This document shows positions 27,251 through 36,151 of a stretch of DNA of 64,000 nt, piece after piece; positions within the stretch are counted from its first letter, which is position 1, and each line of letters begins with the position of its first letter. The translations under genes were made by a program, and so were the position numbers. Source of the DNA: Echinicola vietnamensis DSM 17526 (GTDB lineage: Bacteria > Bacteroidota > Bacteroidia > Cytophagales > Cyclobacteriaceae); assembly GCF_000325705.1 (NCBI RefSeq), contig NC_019904.1:1372001-1436000 (forward strand). The letters run 5' to 3'. The notes beneath the pieces are model-generated. The model was given only the letters and a program-made list of their open reading frames with translations, searched no databases and was not told where the DNA came from.

Positions 27251-27970
27251 TTACTTAGAAGCAAGGCCCTCCAAGCGTGCTTTATGCTTTCGTGCTAAAG
27301 TAAATTCGTAAGACTCTGGATAGTTCTTTTCGATCTTACCATAAGTACTGATTGCCTTGTCCACCTGTCCTGCTGCTTCGTAAGCAATGGCAAGCTTGTT
27401 TAGGTACATGGGCGTAAAGAACTTATTTTCCTTGAAATTGGCTGCTTTTTCGTACGCGCTAATGGCATCACTTGTTTGGCCAAGCTCCATGTGGGCATCG
27501 CCAAGAAGGCTATAGGCTTTTGCCTGAACGAAGAAGTCATCCGCAGAAAATTCCTCCAGATGATCCACCGCTTTTTGGAATTCACCTTGGGTCAGGTAAA
27601 TCGAACCGGTATAGAAATGGGCAAGATTAGCAGAATTGGTTCCGCTGTAATCGTCCAATATGGTCAAGAAGCCGTCATTGACACCGTCTCCGTTTAGCGC
27701 GAGGCCCAAACTGTCCTGCTCGTAATAATATACGGCTTGGAACATATCTGCCTGAGCTTGCTTGTCTTTATTGGCTTTGTCAAACTGGAAGTAAAGAATG
27801 CCTGCGATGACCAGGATCCCTACGATGATAATTCCACCAACGACGCGTGAGTTTTTCTTCAAGAAAGCTTCACCTTTTCCCAACGAATCGGCAATAGCCT
27901 CTGGGTTTTCGAGCAAATCGTGATCATGCTCTTCCTGATGCTGCCCTTTTTTTATTTCTTTCTTAGCCAT
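27251..27970 (-). CDS. TPR membrane protein (YfgM-like)
   Basis: A 239-aa protein with a charged cytoplasmic N-terminus (1-40), one membrane segment (VVGGIIIVGILVIAGILYF, about 43-61) and three or four tetratricopeptide repeats in the extracytoplasmic part (for example AKAYSLLGDAHMELGQTSDAI, given in part, and AIAYEAAGQVDKAISTYGKI). This layout matches YfgM, an ancillary subunit near the Sec translocon, but TPR proteins are too general to be sure. It has its own promoter at 27990-28020 and terminator at 27192-27225. Confidence 0.82.
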   Translation of the reverse strand: MAKKEIKKGQHQEEHDHDLLENPEAIADSLGKGEAFLKKNSRVVGGIIIVGILVIAGILYFQFDKANKDKQAQADMFQAVYYYEQDSLGLALNGDGVNDGFLTILDDYSGTNSANLAHFYTGSIYLTQGEFQKAVDHLEEFSADDFFVQAKAYSLLGDAHMELGQTSDAISAYEKAANFKENKFFTPMYLNKLAIAYEAAGQVDKAISTYGKIEKNYPESYEFTLARKHKARLEGLASK

Positions 27971-27989
27971 TCTTTTAAAATTTCAGTCG

Positions 27990-28020
27990 CAAATATAGAT
28001 TATGTTTCATATAATCCCAA
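27990..28020 (-). promoter_or_regulatory. Promoter of the TPR gene
   Basis: Minus strand: TTG (28020-28018), a 20-bp spacer, TATATTTG (27997-27990), then the ATG 20 bp further on. It is a perfect match to the Bacteroidota primary-sigma consensus. Confidence 0.7.
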
Positions 28021-28139
28021 AACCTACTGTTTTTTATGCGGCTACAATTTCATAAGGCAGCATTTTTTTCAATAGCGGACGGTTTTTTTGGAAAATGAAG
28101 TTCACACCGCGTAAAGAAGAAGGCTAGCCTGTTTCAATG

Positions 28140-28470
28140 GCTATACTTATTCTTGCCACCTTTGGTTGCTATTTGGCCACAGATCAACACCGATATACAC
28201 AGATGGAATGTTTAGGCCTTGGCACATCTGTGTTCATCCTTTTATCCGTGGCTTAAAATGCCTTGCTCGGTTAACCCCTCGTTGCAAACGAGGGGTTGTT
28301 GGTTAACTAAAAGTGCCACAAAGGCCCAAAAGCACTAAGTGGATGCTTGACCGTAGGCTTAAAGAAATATATAATGGCTTTGTACCTTAGTGGCGTTTGA
28401 GTGTCCCGCTAAACAAAGTAACCTATCGCCCACTAATATCGCTTGATCCTTGTTTTTTTCTCCTTTACGA
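28140..28470. repeat. Decayed intergenic repeat modules, copy 1
   Basis: This gene-free stretch shares blocks, in the same order, with 37648-37960: CTATTTGGCCAC, an ATCTGTGTTCATC-type block, a degenerate GTGGATGCT/GTAGATGCT block, GGCTTTGTACCTTAGTGGC, and a final ATTGCTTGATCCT-like end. Inside it is a perfect hairpin, AACCCCTCGTT-GCA-AACGAGGGGTT at 28273-28297, which copy 2 lacks. No gene is visible. The remainder of the 27971-28558 gap holds the TPR promoter and the pdhA terminator. Confidence 0.5.
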
Positions 28471-28490
28471 AGCCTTGGTAAGGGGGCACA

Positions 28491-28537
28491 AAAAAAAGCC
28501 AGCTGATATTGGGTTTGTCCCGTGACCAGCTGGCTTT
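28491..28537 (-). terminator. Intrinsic terminator of pdhA
   Basis: On the minus strand AAAGCCAGCTG and CAGCTGGCTTT form an 11-bp perfect stem followed by a run of T residues. It begins 22 bp after the pdhA stop. Confidence 0.82.
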
Positions 28538-28558
28538 ATGTGATTGTTTTGAAGGATT

Positions 28559-29581
28559 TTACTCCATTACAAAAGGATAATCTTCTTGCATGTAGACATC
28601 TTCAAATGCTTTTTGACCGTCAGGCCAAGGAGATTCCTCAGCAAATTTAACGGCATCGGCCACTTGCTTTTTCACTTTGGCGTCGATTTCTTTGATATCG
28701 TCTTCGCTCAGGATTTTATTGTCCAGAATGGTTTTCTTTACCTGCTCGATAGGATCTTTTGCCTTGTATTCCTCTACCTCTTCACGGGTTCTGTATTTCT
28801 GAGGATCGGACATGGAGTGTCCTTTGTAGCGGTAAGTTCTTACTTCCAGCAAGGTCGGTCCATCGCCTTTTCTTGCTCTCTCGGCAGCTTCAGCGACGGC
28901 TTCGTGAACTTCCTCCACGTTCATTCCATCCACTGCAAAAGAAGGCATGTCATATGATTCTCCAAGGGTAGAAAGATCGTCCACGTTAGAAGAACGCTTC
29001 ACGGAAGTACCCATGGCATAGCCGTTGTTTTCGATGACAAAGATGACAGGCACTTTGTAGAGCATGGCCAAGTTGAAGGATTCGTGGACAGCACCTTGTC
29101 TGACAGCACCGTCACCCATATGGCAGATACAAAGGTTCTTGGTGCCTTTATATTTTTCGGCAAAACCGATTCCTAGGCCCATGGGTACCTGAGCACCTAC
29201 GATGCCGTGGCCTCCCATGAAGTTACGCTCTTTGTCAAAGATGTGCATGGATCCACCTTTACCTTTGGTGGTGCCGGTAGCTTTGCCGAATAGCTCGGCC
29301 ATGACAGCACCTGGGTCTGTTCCCAACCCTAGTGGGTGGGCGTGATCCCTATAGGCAGTGATCCATTTGTCGTCTTTTTCCAGTGCTGTGATCGCACCGG
29401 CGGCACAAGCTTCTTGACCTATATACAAGTGACAAAAACCTCTGATTTTTTGTTGACCGTAAAGTTGGCCTGCCTTTTCTTCAAACCTCCTCATGAGCAG
29501 CATGCTCTCATACCAAAAGGTATAGGTTTCTTTGGAGTATTTTACTTTGGATTTAGTGGTTGTCGAACTCTTTTTCGCCAT
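28559..29581 (-). CDS. pdhA: Pyruvate dehydrogenase E1 component, alpha subunit
   Basis: A 340-aa thiamine-diphosphate E1-alpha subunit that decarboxylates pyruvate for acetyl-CoA formation. The ThDP-binding motif runs from GDG (156-158) to NNGYAM (185-190). The loop RYKGHSMSDPQKYRTREEV (in part a phosphorylation loop in mitochondrial enzymes) is near 247-265. Length is normal. The E1-beta and E2 genes are not in the window; the gene has its own promoter (29616-29646) and terminator, so it is transcribed alone. A branched-chain E1 is less likely because of the close match to PdhA motifs. Confidence 0.93.
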   Translation of the reverse strand: MAKKSSTTTKSKVKYSKETYTFWYESMLLMRRFEEKAGQLYGQQKIRGFCHLYIGQEACAAGAITALEKDDKWITAYRDHAHPLGLGTDPGAVMAELFGKATGTTKGKGGSMHIFDKERNFMGGHGIVGAQVPMGLGIGFAEKYKGTKNLCICHMGDGAVRQGAVHESFNLAMLYKVPVIFVIENNGYAMGTSVKRSSNVDDLSTLGESYDMPSFAVDGMNVEEVHEAVAEAAERARKGDGPTLLEVRTYRYKGHSMSDPQKYRTREEVEEYKAKDPIEQVKKTILDNKILSEDDIKEIDAKVKKQVADAVKFAEESPWPDGQKAFEDVYMQEDYPFVME

Positions 29582-29615
29582 ATCGATAGTTATAAAATAC
29601 GCATTTTTTGGGGCT

Positions 29616-29646
29616 CAAATATAAATAAGTATTCACTGATTAGCAA
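29616..29646 (-). promoter_or_regulatory. Promoter of pdhA
   Basis: Minus strand: TTG (29646-29644), a 20-bp spacer, TATATTTG (29623-29616), 35 bp before the pdhA ATG. The spacing and sequence are identical in design to the TPR gene promoter. Confidence 0.7.
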
Positions 29647-29715
29647 AGCCTTTTACGAATCTGGAAAAGGAATCCACAAATATCTGCCTTTGCATCGGTG
29701 AGGATCAGGCTGTCT

Positions 29716-29769
29716 GAAAAGGAAGAAAAACGGCTCCACCAGCGAACGAAGGTGGTTCAGCCCCTTTTC
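29716..29769. repeat. Nested palindrome in the pdhA-GH43 gap
   Basis: GAAAAGG (29716-29722) pairs with CCTTTTC (29763-29769), and inside it CCACC pairs with GGTGG around an AGCGAACGAA loop. The 333-bp gap otherwise holds the pdhA promoter and no gene. Confidence 0.45.
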
Positions 29770-29914
29770 CCTAAAAGCAAGGATAAGGGGCGTTCCGCTA
29801 TACTAATGGAAGGGAATGACCTAATGTTATGATCAGACTTGTTGCGGAATAGCCGGATTTTGCCTCAGATAGCCCTAGTATTTTTTTGAGCGTTGAGCCT
29901 TGGTATTGGCTTTT

Positions 29915-30919
29915 TCAGTCTCCTTCTTTCTGCCTAAAATCAGGAAAGCCACTTGGGGTCCACTTTATCACCCTTGCACGTGTGGCACGGTTTGGGTCGG
30001 ATAGCTCAGGGCCTTCGATCTCCCGGTAATCGCGGGCATGGTAGATCATAATGGGCGTTTTGCCGTCTTCAGCTACTGTAAAGGAATTGTGGCCGGGACC
30101 GAAACGCTTTACATCAGCATTACTGTAAAAGACTGGACCTGGTGACTTGTTCCAATTTGCCTTTTCGAGGAGGTCTGCTGCTTCATCGATCCATAATAAA
30201 CCGACGCAGTAATTATCATTGGTGGCACTGGCGGAGTAAGTGACGAAGATTTTTCCATCATGCTTGATCACCGCAGGGCCTTCATTGACATTGTATTTTA
30301 TCCTTTCCCAATTGAATTCGGGTTCGGTCAGGACAATTTCAGGACCGGTAAGGGTGGTGGCATCTTTCATTTCTGACATGACCAAAGCTGTTCCGTGTTC
30401 GCCTCCCCGGACATTTTGGGCCCAGATCATGTATCGCTTACCTTTATGCTCGAAGGTCGTGGCGTCCAGTGAAAAGGACTCAATATCCGTTTTGATCTGG
30501 CCTTCTTCTTTCCATGTCCCTTCCATGGGATCTTCGGCATCAGTGGAAAGGGCCCACATTCGGATGTTCCAGATGTTTTCTGCCTCACCAGCCGCAAAGT
30601 AGATGTACCATTTGCCGTCCACTTTATGGAGCTCTGGTGCCCAGATATGGTGCCCCATGACGCCTTTTTCATGTTTGGTCCATAAGGTCTTTTCCTCGGC
30701 GGTCTTGAGGCCGTTGATGGTATTGGCCTTGCGGAGCACTATTCGATCATAGTCCGGTACTGTGGCAATGAGGTAATACGTGCCGTCGTCTGTTTTGTAT
30801 ACCCAAGGATCGGCACGTTGTTCAGCAATGGGATTGTCAAATTTCAGGTCTTGAGCCAAAAGGTGGCTGTGTAAACCAATGGCCAAGGCCACTGATAGGG
30901 CTATTTTATAAAGGTTCAT
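29915..30919 (-). CDS. Glycoside hydrolase family 43 protein
   Basis: A 334-aa secreted or periplasmic five-bladed beta-propeller glycosidase. The chosen ATG (30919) starts directly at a signal peptide (MNLYKIALSVALAIGLHSHLLAQ, in part) and 13 upstream codons are omitted. Family features: the first catalytic-base Asp in EQRADPWVYKT, the HHIWAPELHKVDGKWYIYF blade, SLDATTFEHKGKRYMIWAQ, and a probable acid Glu in VNEGPAVIKHDGK. Arabinan or xylan side chains are typical substrates, but the specificity is not readable. It stands alone, not in a SusCD cluster. Confidence 0.88.
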   Translation of the reverse strand: MNLYKIALSVALAIGLHSHLLAQDLKFDNPIAEQRADPWVYKTDDGTYYLIATVPDYDRIVLRKANTINGLKTAEEKTLWTKHEKGVMGHHIWAPELHKVDGKWYIYFAAGEAENIWNIRMWALSTDAEDPMEGTWKEEGQIKTDIESFSLDATTFEHKGKRYMIWAQNVRGGEHGTALVMSEMKDATTLTGPEIVLTEPEFNWERIKYNVNEGPAVIKHDGKIFVTYSASATNDNYCVGLLWIDEAADLLEKANWNKSPGPVFYSNADVKRFGPGHNSFTVAEDGKTPIMIYHARDYREIEGPELSDPNRATRARVIKWTPSGFPDFRQKEGD

Positions 30920-31010
30920 TTTGTGTGTTTTGTTGATCAATTTGGGTAAAGATATCAATATTGATCCATTTCAAAAACATAAAGTGTCAAAAATACACGA
31001 AAAATAATTG

Positions 31011-31018
31011 TAGCTTTG
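31011..31018 (+). promoter_or_regulatory. -7 element before a short broken frame
   Basis: TAGCTTTG matches TAnnTTTG. It lies 30 bp upstream of the ATG of the fragment at 31048. No -33 TTG was found. Confidence 0.35.
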
Positions 31019-31047
31019 TATAAGGAACGGTTAATAAAAAATATCCC

Positions 31048-31166
31048 ATGGAATCCATTCATACACCCATCCGGCTCTTACCTGAATCATTAGAGAATGT
31101 GATCGCTTAGGTGAGGGATGTCCTTGGCACAGTTGGATTCCATGAGAAATCAGCTCTAGGACGACA
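31048..31166 (+). pseudogene. Possible gene fragment with in-frame stop
   Basis: An ATG after a -7 element opens 20 codons (starting MESIHTPIRLLPES) ending in TAG at 31108-31110. The same frame then continues with a protein-like stretch (VRDVLGTVGFHEKSALGRHY) up to the 3' end of the convergent DinB gene. It reads like one small protein interrupted by a nonsense codon and cut off by the neighbour. No family was recognised and the call is tentative. Confidence 0.28.
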
Positions 31167-31691
31167 TTACCAGGCTCTGAAGGCAGGGGGGTCGATGCCG
31201 TTTAGCCGCAGGTAAACGATAAGGTTTCCCCTATGGTGGACGCCATGGGTGTCAATGAGGTTTTCCACTTGTCTTCTGGTGATCATATTGCCGCCAAACA
31301 CTTCCACCTCTTCGGCCAGCTCACTTTCAGTCAGTGAGGCACAGGTTTCTGCCACAAAGTCAAACGATTTTTCTACAGCCTCTTTTAGTTCGGCCTTGGT
31401 CATATCTTTCTTTTCCATATCGACGCCAGCGTCGCCTTCTTTAAGGAAATTGTTGGTCATCATGATATTGGCACCGGCAATGTGCAGGATCATTTCACGG
31501 AAGGTCATGACATCGTCCACAGGCTTGAAATCCAGCTTATCTTCGGGCATGGCTTCTAGAATTTCCATGGTATAGGTTTTCATCGTGTTCCATTTGGAGG
31601 AAAATTCCTGTTGGTTGGTCTGGGCCTGGGCATAAATGCCACAAAGCATAAAGCAAAGTGTTAGGGCGATGGGTTTGAAAATGTTGTTCAT
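31167..31691 (-). CDS. DinB family protein, exported
   Basis: A 174-aa four-helix-bundle protein of the DinB/YfiT superfamily, which often acts as a metal-dependent thiol transferase. Metal-ligand-type His residues are seen in REMILHIAGANIMM and DTHGVHHRGNLIVYLRLNG. The start at 31691 gives a clean signal peptide ending at AQAQ (about 22 residues); 33 codons upstream are open but unlikely. The final NGIDPPAF motif is typical of the family. Exported DinB proteins are common in Bacteroidota; the substrate is unknown. Confidence 0.83.
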   Translation of the reverse strand: MNNIFKPIALTLCFMLCGIYAQAQTNQQEFSSKWNTMKTYTMEILEAMPEDKLDFKPVDDVMTFREMILHIAGANIMMTNNFLKEGDAGVDMEKKDMTKAELKEAVEKSFDFVAETCASLTESELAEEVEVFGGNMITRRQVENLIDTHGVHHRGNLIVYLRLNGIDPPAFRAW

Positions 31692-31849
31692 AATATTTAG
31701 GTTTTGGTTAGCATGGTACCAGTCACCATCAATGGACCATTGGTGGTGCAGGGGATCGTATACATCCACTGGTAAGCCTAATTTAATCATTATTCATAAG
31801 AGAATGGACAATAACCATCCAGTAAAATGTAAGATTGGGATCATTTTCC

Positions 31850-31857
31850 TAACTTTG
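31850..31857 (+). promoter_or_regulatory. -7 element immediately before gldD
   Basis: TAACTTTG matches TAnnTTTG. It ends only 5 bp before the first ATG of gldD, so transcription would begin at or next to the start codon and give a leaderless mRNA. No -33 TTG with normal spacing was found (TTG at 31835 is 12 bp away). Confidence 0.4.
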
Positions 31858-31862
31858 GTAGC

Positions 31863-32441
31863 ATGATGAAACGCGTGATTTTCGGTTTGGGACTCATGGG
31901 CATGGTGGCCTGTGGAGAGAGCGAGTATTTGCCAAAGCCAAAAGGCTATAACCGCATTGATCTGCCTGAGCGCGAATTTGTCTCCCTTGATGAGGGGTAT
32001 CCTTATCAGTTTGAGCGATCGGTTTACAGCGCGGTGGAAGCGGATACATTTAACCGTGCCGAGGAAAACTGGATCAACTTGGCCTACCATTCCATGGGAG
32101 CAAAAGTTCACTTGACCTATAAGGCTATCAATCGAAATGAGGCGCGGCTCAGGGACATTTTGGATGATGCGTTTAAACTGACCGCCAAGCACCAAATCAA
32201 AGCCTACAGCATTGACGAGGCGGTGACGAAGACCCCGAAAGGCTATGTCGGCGTGGTGGCCGAACTAAGTGGTGAGGTGCCTACACAGTTTCAGTTTTTT
32301 GTAACCGATTCTACCGAACATTTTTTACGTGGAGCATTGTATTTCAATACGGCCGTAAAGAACGATAGCCTGGCTCCGGTGATCGAATACATCAAAGAAG
32401 ACATGGCCCATTTGATGAATACCTTGGAGTTTAAAAATTAA
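31863..32441 (+). CDS. gldD: Gliding motility lipoprotein GldD
   Basis: A 192-aa lipoprotein matching GldD, needed for T9SS function and gliding in Flavobacterium. The lipobox MVAC gives Cys17. The conserved core follows directly: YLPKPKGYNRIDLPEREF, then LDEGYPYQFE, and MGAKVHLTYKAI near 80-90. The C-terminal part FFVTDSTEHFLRGALYF is also typical. ATG codons at 31863 and 31866 are both possible. In Flavobacterium gldD sits beside gldE; here gldE is about 29 kb away at 60871-62232. A GHL10-type lipoprotein gene follows. Confidence 0.9.
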   Translation: MMKRVIFGLGLMGMVACGESEYLPKPKGYNRIDLPEREFVSLDEGYPYQFERSVYSAVEADTFNRAEENWINLAYHSMGAKVHLTYKAINRNEARLRDILDDAFKLTAKHQIKAYSIDEAVTKTPKGYVGVVAELSGEVPTQFQFFVTDSTEHFLRGALYFNTAVKNDSLAPVIEYIKEDMAHLMNTLEFKN

Positions 32442-32495
32442 GGTCTGGTTTTTGATGCGTTTTAGTGCCCATTACAAAGTTTGACATAAATATTC

Positions 32496-34118
32496 ATGAA
32501 AAGAACGATCCGGTTTTACGGTATCATCAGCTTGGTACTGATAATGGCCTCTTGTGCAGGTTCCAAAAAAGTAAGCCAAGCCCCTTCTCCCTCTCCTGTA
32601 CCATCAGCGCCACCTGAAGCCAGGCCCGAAAAGCCAGTGGTTCCTGATGAGCGACCTAAAGGCGCTTCCCAGCCTGAGGTCCTGCCCATGTTTGCTGCTC
32701 CTGAGCGGGAAATGAGGGGTGTCTGGATCGCCACAGTGGCCAATATCGACTGGCCATCCTCCGGGACGGACAGTTTCGAACAGCAGCAGCGCGATTTTAT
32801 ACAGATATTGGATTTTTATAAGCAGCGGAATTTCAATGCTGTTTTTGTCCAAGTGAGGGCAGCAGGAGATGCCTTTTATCCCAGTAAGCTGGCGCCTTGG
32901 TCCCGGTACTTGACCGGAAAGGAAGGTAAGGCCCCAGCTACCCTGATGGATCCGCTTAAGTGGATGGTTCAGGTAGCCCATGAACGCGGCATGGAATTTC
33001 ATGCTTGGCTCAATCCCTATCGGGCCTCCTTTAACCTCAATGTGGATGAGCTCAGCCCGGCTCATGATTATCATCGACATCCGGAATGGATGGTGAAATA
33101 CGGTACCAAACTTTACTACAACCCGGGGCTACCAGCCGTACGAGAACACTTAGTGAAGGTGGTCGAAGAAGTGACCCGGCATTACGATGTCGATGGGATT
33201 CATTTTGACGATTATTTTTATCCGTACAAAATCAAAGGAGTGGATTTTGACGATAAAGCCGCTTATCGCCAGTACGGTCAAAACCAATCTTTGGCCGATT
33301 GGAGACGGGCCAATGTGGACAAGCTCATCCAAGCCGTTAGCAAGACGATTAAAGCCGCAAAGCCTTGGGTGCAGTTTGGCGTCAGTCCTTTTGGCGTTTG
33401 GCGAAACGCTTCCCAAGATCCCCGCGGCTCTGATACCAAAGCTGGCCATACCAATTATGACGATCTTTATGCCGACCCGTTGGTATGGATGAAAAACGGT
33501 TGGGTGGATTATATTGCCCCGCAGATTTATTGGAGCATGGACTTTCCGGCAGCTTCTTATAAAACCCTTATCAATTGGTGGTCTGAGAATGCGCATGGGA
33601 CGAAAGTGTATGTGGGCAATGCTTCCTACAAAATCCGCAGCGATGCAGACGAAAGCTGGAACAGTAGCTTTGAGATTCCCAATCAGGTCGCCATGGGCAG
33701 GAATGTCCCTGGGATAGCTGGCAATGTCTTTTTCAGGGCCAAGTCCATGATGGGCAATAACCGTGATGTGGCCAACCTCCTGCTCCAGAATAATTATGCC
33801 GCTCCAGTACTGACTCCGGCACTGCAAGTGAGTTCTGGCGTCATGCAAAACTTGGTGCCAGCGGTTGACAGCACTCACCTGTCCGACAGAGGGCTGCAAT
33901 TGAAAATTGCCAATGCTTACCTGTCTGAAGCAGTAGTGCTGTTTGGGTTCTCTCCAAACGGGAAATGGCAACTCATAGAAAGCCAGCGTACAAGTGCTTC
34001 CATTGATGGGGAAACCTTCGTTTTTGATAGCTTCATGATCCCCAATTTCCAATACCTAGCTGTGGGCTTTAAGGGGAATTATGGAGAGCTTTCCCAAATG
34101 AAAATCTGGAAGCCGTAA
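32496..34118 (+). CDS. Family 10-like glycosyl hydrolase lipoprotein (GHL10/YngK)
   Basis: A 540-aa lipoprotein (lipobox MASCAGS, Cys20) with a Pro-rich linker to about residue 70 and a GHL10 (DUF187) TIM-barrel domain from about 70 to 400. Family motifs are EMRGVWIATVANIDWPSS, FNAVFVQVRAAGDAFYPS, the HFDDYFYPY active-site strand and YIAPQIYWS. The last about 100 residues form a beta-rich domain. YngK-like enzymes are thought to act on glycan chains, possibly peptidoglycan; the substrate here is unknown. It follows gldD by 54 bp and may be co-transcribed. Confidence 0.88.
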   Translation: MKRTIRFYGIISLVLIMASCAGSKKVSQAPSPSPVPSAPPEARPEKPVVPDERPKGASQPEVLPMFAAPEREMRGVWIATVANIDWPSSGTDSFEQQQRDFIQILDFYKQRNFNAVFVQVRAAGDAFYPSKLAPWSRYLTGKEGKAPATLMDPLKWMVQVAHERGMEFHAWLNPYRASFNLNVDELSPAHDYHRHPEWMVKYGTKLYYNPGLPAVREHLVKVVEEVTRHYDVDGIHFDDYFYPYKIKGVDFDDKAAYRQYGQNQSLADWRRANVDKLIQAVSKTIKAAKPWVQFGVSPFGVWRNASQDPRGSDTKAGHTNYDDLYADPLVWMKNGWVDYIAPQIYWSMDFPAASYKTLINWWSENAHGTKVYVGNASYKIRSDADESWNSSFEIPNQVAMGRNVPGIAGNVFFRAKSMMGNNRDVANLLLQNNYAAPVLTPALQVSSGVMQNLVPAVDSTHLSDRGLQLKIANAYLSEAVVLFGFSPNGKWQLIESQRTSASIDGETFVFDSFMIPNFQYLAVGFKGNYGELSQMKIWKP

Positions 34119-34316
34119 GTGCCTTTGGCTTGGTTGACGTTAAGGGATGGAGAAAGCCTGTAGTCTTCCAGGCAAAGCCTACATTGAGCTTAGCCAAACA
34201 CGTGATGCCATTAGCCATACAGGTGGCCAGCTGCCAGGGCTTCCACCCCTTAACCTCCTCCTAAGCCTCGCATTGACGGCTTTATAATTGAACTGAAGTT
34301 TATAGGATTAAAATAG

Positions 34317-34347
34317 AAAAAGCTGCCCATGTCGATAGGCAGCTTTT
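34317..34347 (-). terminator. Intrinsic terminator of the symporter gene
   Basis: AAAAGCTGCC and GGCAGCTTTT form a 10-bp perfect stem, followed on the minus strand by TCTATTTT. It starts 23 bp after the symporter stop. An A-run upstream means it may also work for the plus strand. Confidence 0.8.
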
Positions 34348-34369
34348 CGATTGCATAATTTAGGATTAA

Positions 34370-36151
34370 CTAGAACAGTTTTATTTTATTCCAACTCTTG
34401 AAGAGTATGAAGAAACCGATGGCACTGATGACCGTCGCAATGCTTGCGGAAAGGACATTGTCATACAGCCAAAATCCGATGGCAAATAAGGCAGAATAAA
34501 TGGCCACCGAACCGGTAACCATCAGTCCAATCTCAAATGGAAGCTGCCCTTGTTCGGCCTCTACCTCTGGGTATTTGTTCAGGACTTTTTTCCACCCATA
34601 GGCAGCAGGCTTCACTTTTTTGTAAAAAGAGAGCAGCACTTCGTCTTTTTCCGGTTTGGTCACCAAGGTTACCGTCAGCCAAGTGGCCGTGGTGATGCTT
34701 ACGCCATACAGCAACTTGAGGTATTCCATACCTTCTGGAATATTGATAATATTAAATTTAGGGTTAATAGTCTCAAAGAAAAGGGCGACGATAAAGGAAA
34801 TGATCATCGCAGAGATTTCCGTATAGGAATTGATTCTCCACCAGAACCATCTCAGGATAAAGATCAGGCCGGTACCGGCACCGATTTGGAGGAGGATGTT
34901 AAAGGCTTCCAAGGCATTGGAAAGGGCTAGCGCCAATAGCGCAGCAAGTCCCATAAGCACTACCGTGGAAATCCTTCCGACATTTACCAATTCTTTATCG
35001 GAGGCATCAGGTTTTACAAAGCGTAAATAGAAATCGTTCACGACATAGGATGATCCCCAGTTCAGATGGGTAGAGAGGGTAGACATCACTGCAGCGATCA
35101 AGGAGGCCAATACAATCCCGATCAGCCCTGTAGGCAGGTAAGTCAACATCGCAGAATAGGCCAGGTCATTGCCGAGCTTGTCAGCAGGCATATGCGGAAA
35201 TGCTTTTTGCAAGTCCCCTATTTCCGGGAAGATGATCAACGAAGACAAGGCAATGATAATCCACGGCCAAGGACGGAGGGCATAATGGGCGACATTGAAG
35301 AACAGGGTCGCGCCGATCGCATTTTTTTCATTCTTGGCAGAAAGCATCCTCTGGGCGATGTATCCTCCCCCTCCTGGCTCTGCTCCAGGATACCAAGTGG
35401 CCCACCACTGGATCGCAATGGGCACCAACAGCATGGGGATTACCTCGTTCATATTGCTGAAATCAGGGAAGAACGAAAGTTTATCGGAAACATTCGGGTG
35501 GGTGAGCAAGTTTTCCAAAGAACCGATCTGTGGCAGGTCCAAGATATAGATCGCTGCTCCGATCGCACCGGCCATGGCGATAAAGAACTGGAAGAAATCC
35601 GTGAGCAACACCCCTTTCAGTCCACCCAATGAACTGTAGATCACCGTTACGATGGAAGCGATCAATAAGGTTTGCACAGGAGTCAATCCAAGCATAACGC
35701 CGCCGATTTTAATGGCTGCCAGCGAAACAGTGGCCATGATCATGATATTGAAAAACACACCCAAATAAATCGCTCTAAACCCGCGCAGGAAAGCTGCAGG
35801 TTTACCGCCATAGCGAAGTTCGTAAAATTCCAAGTCTGTGGTGATCTCAGATCTTCTCCAGAGCTTGGCGTAGACAAAAACCGTCAGCATACCGGTAAGG
35901 AGGAAGCACCACCATCCCCAGTTCCCAGATACACCATTTACCCGGACGATGTCCGTCACCAGGTTGGGGGTGTCCGCCGAAAATGTCGTAGCGACCATGG
36001 ATACCCCCAGTAACCACCAAGGCATGTTTCTTCCGGAGAGAAAGAAATCCTTTGAACTTTTACCGGCAGATTTGGAGGTAAATAGGCCTATCAGCAGTGA
36101 GATGATAAAGAAGGCAGCAATGATGCCCCAGTCGATAGGAGAGATGTTCAT
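34370..36151 (-). CDS. Sodium:solute symporter (SSS family)
   Basis: A 593-aa membrane protein with 13-14 helices of the SSS/SLC5 family, taking up a solute with sodium. N-terminal family motifs include the FFLSGRNMPWWLLGVSM segment and TTFSADTPNLVTDIVR. A mid-protein segment with PLIASLIAAVMSTLST-like Ser/Thr residues (here VLASLIAAVMSTLSTHLNWGSS, in part) forms the Na2 site. It resembles the sugar/sialic-acid-type branch rather than PutP. It is divergent from a sugar-kinase-like gene, so uptake of an amino sugar or hexose is a reasonable guess. Confidence 0.9.
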   Translation of the reverse strand: MNISPIDWGIIAAFFIISLLIGLFTSKSAGKSSKDFFLSGRNMPWWLLGVSMVATTFSADTPNLVTDIVRVNGVSGNWGWWCFLLTGMLTVFVYAKLWRRSEITTDLEFYELRYGGKPAAFLRGFRAIYLGVFFNIMIMATVSLAAIKIGGVMLGLTPVQTLLIASIVTVIYSSLGGLKGVLLTDFFQFFIAMAGAIGAAIYILDLPQIGSLENLLTHPNVSDKLSFFPDFSNMNEVIPMLLVPIAIQWWATWYPGAEPGGGGYIAQRMLSAKNEKNAIGATLFFNVAHYALRPWPWIIIALSSLIIFPEIGDLQKAFPHMPADKLGNDLAYSAMLTYLPTGLIGIVLASLIAAVMSTLSTHLNWGSSYVVNDFYLRFVKPDASDKELVNVGRISTVVLMGLAALLALALSNALEAFNILLQIGAGTGLIFILRWFWWRINSYTEISAMIISFIVALFFETINPKFNIINIPEGMEYLKLLYGVSITTATWLTVTLVTKPEKDEVLLSFYKKVKPAAYGWKKVLNKYPEVEAEQGQLPFEIGLMVTGSVAIYSALFAIGFWLYDNVLSASIATVISAIGFFILFKSWNKIKLF

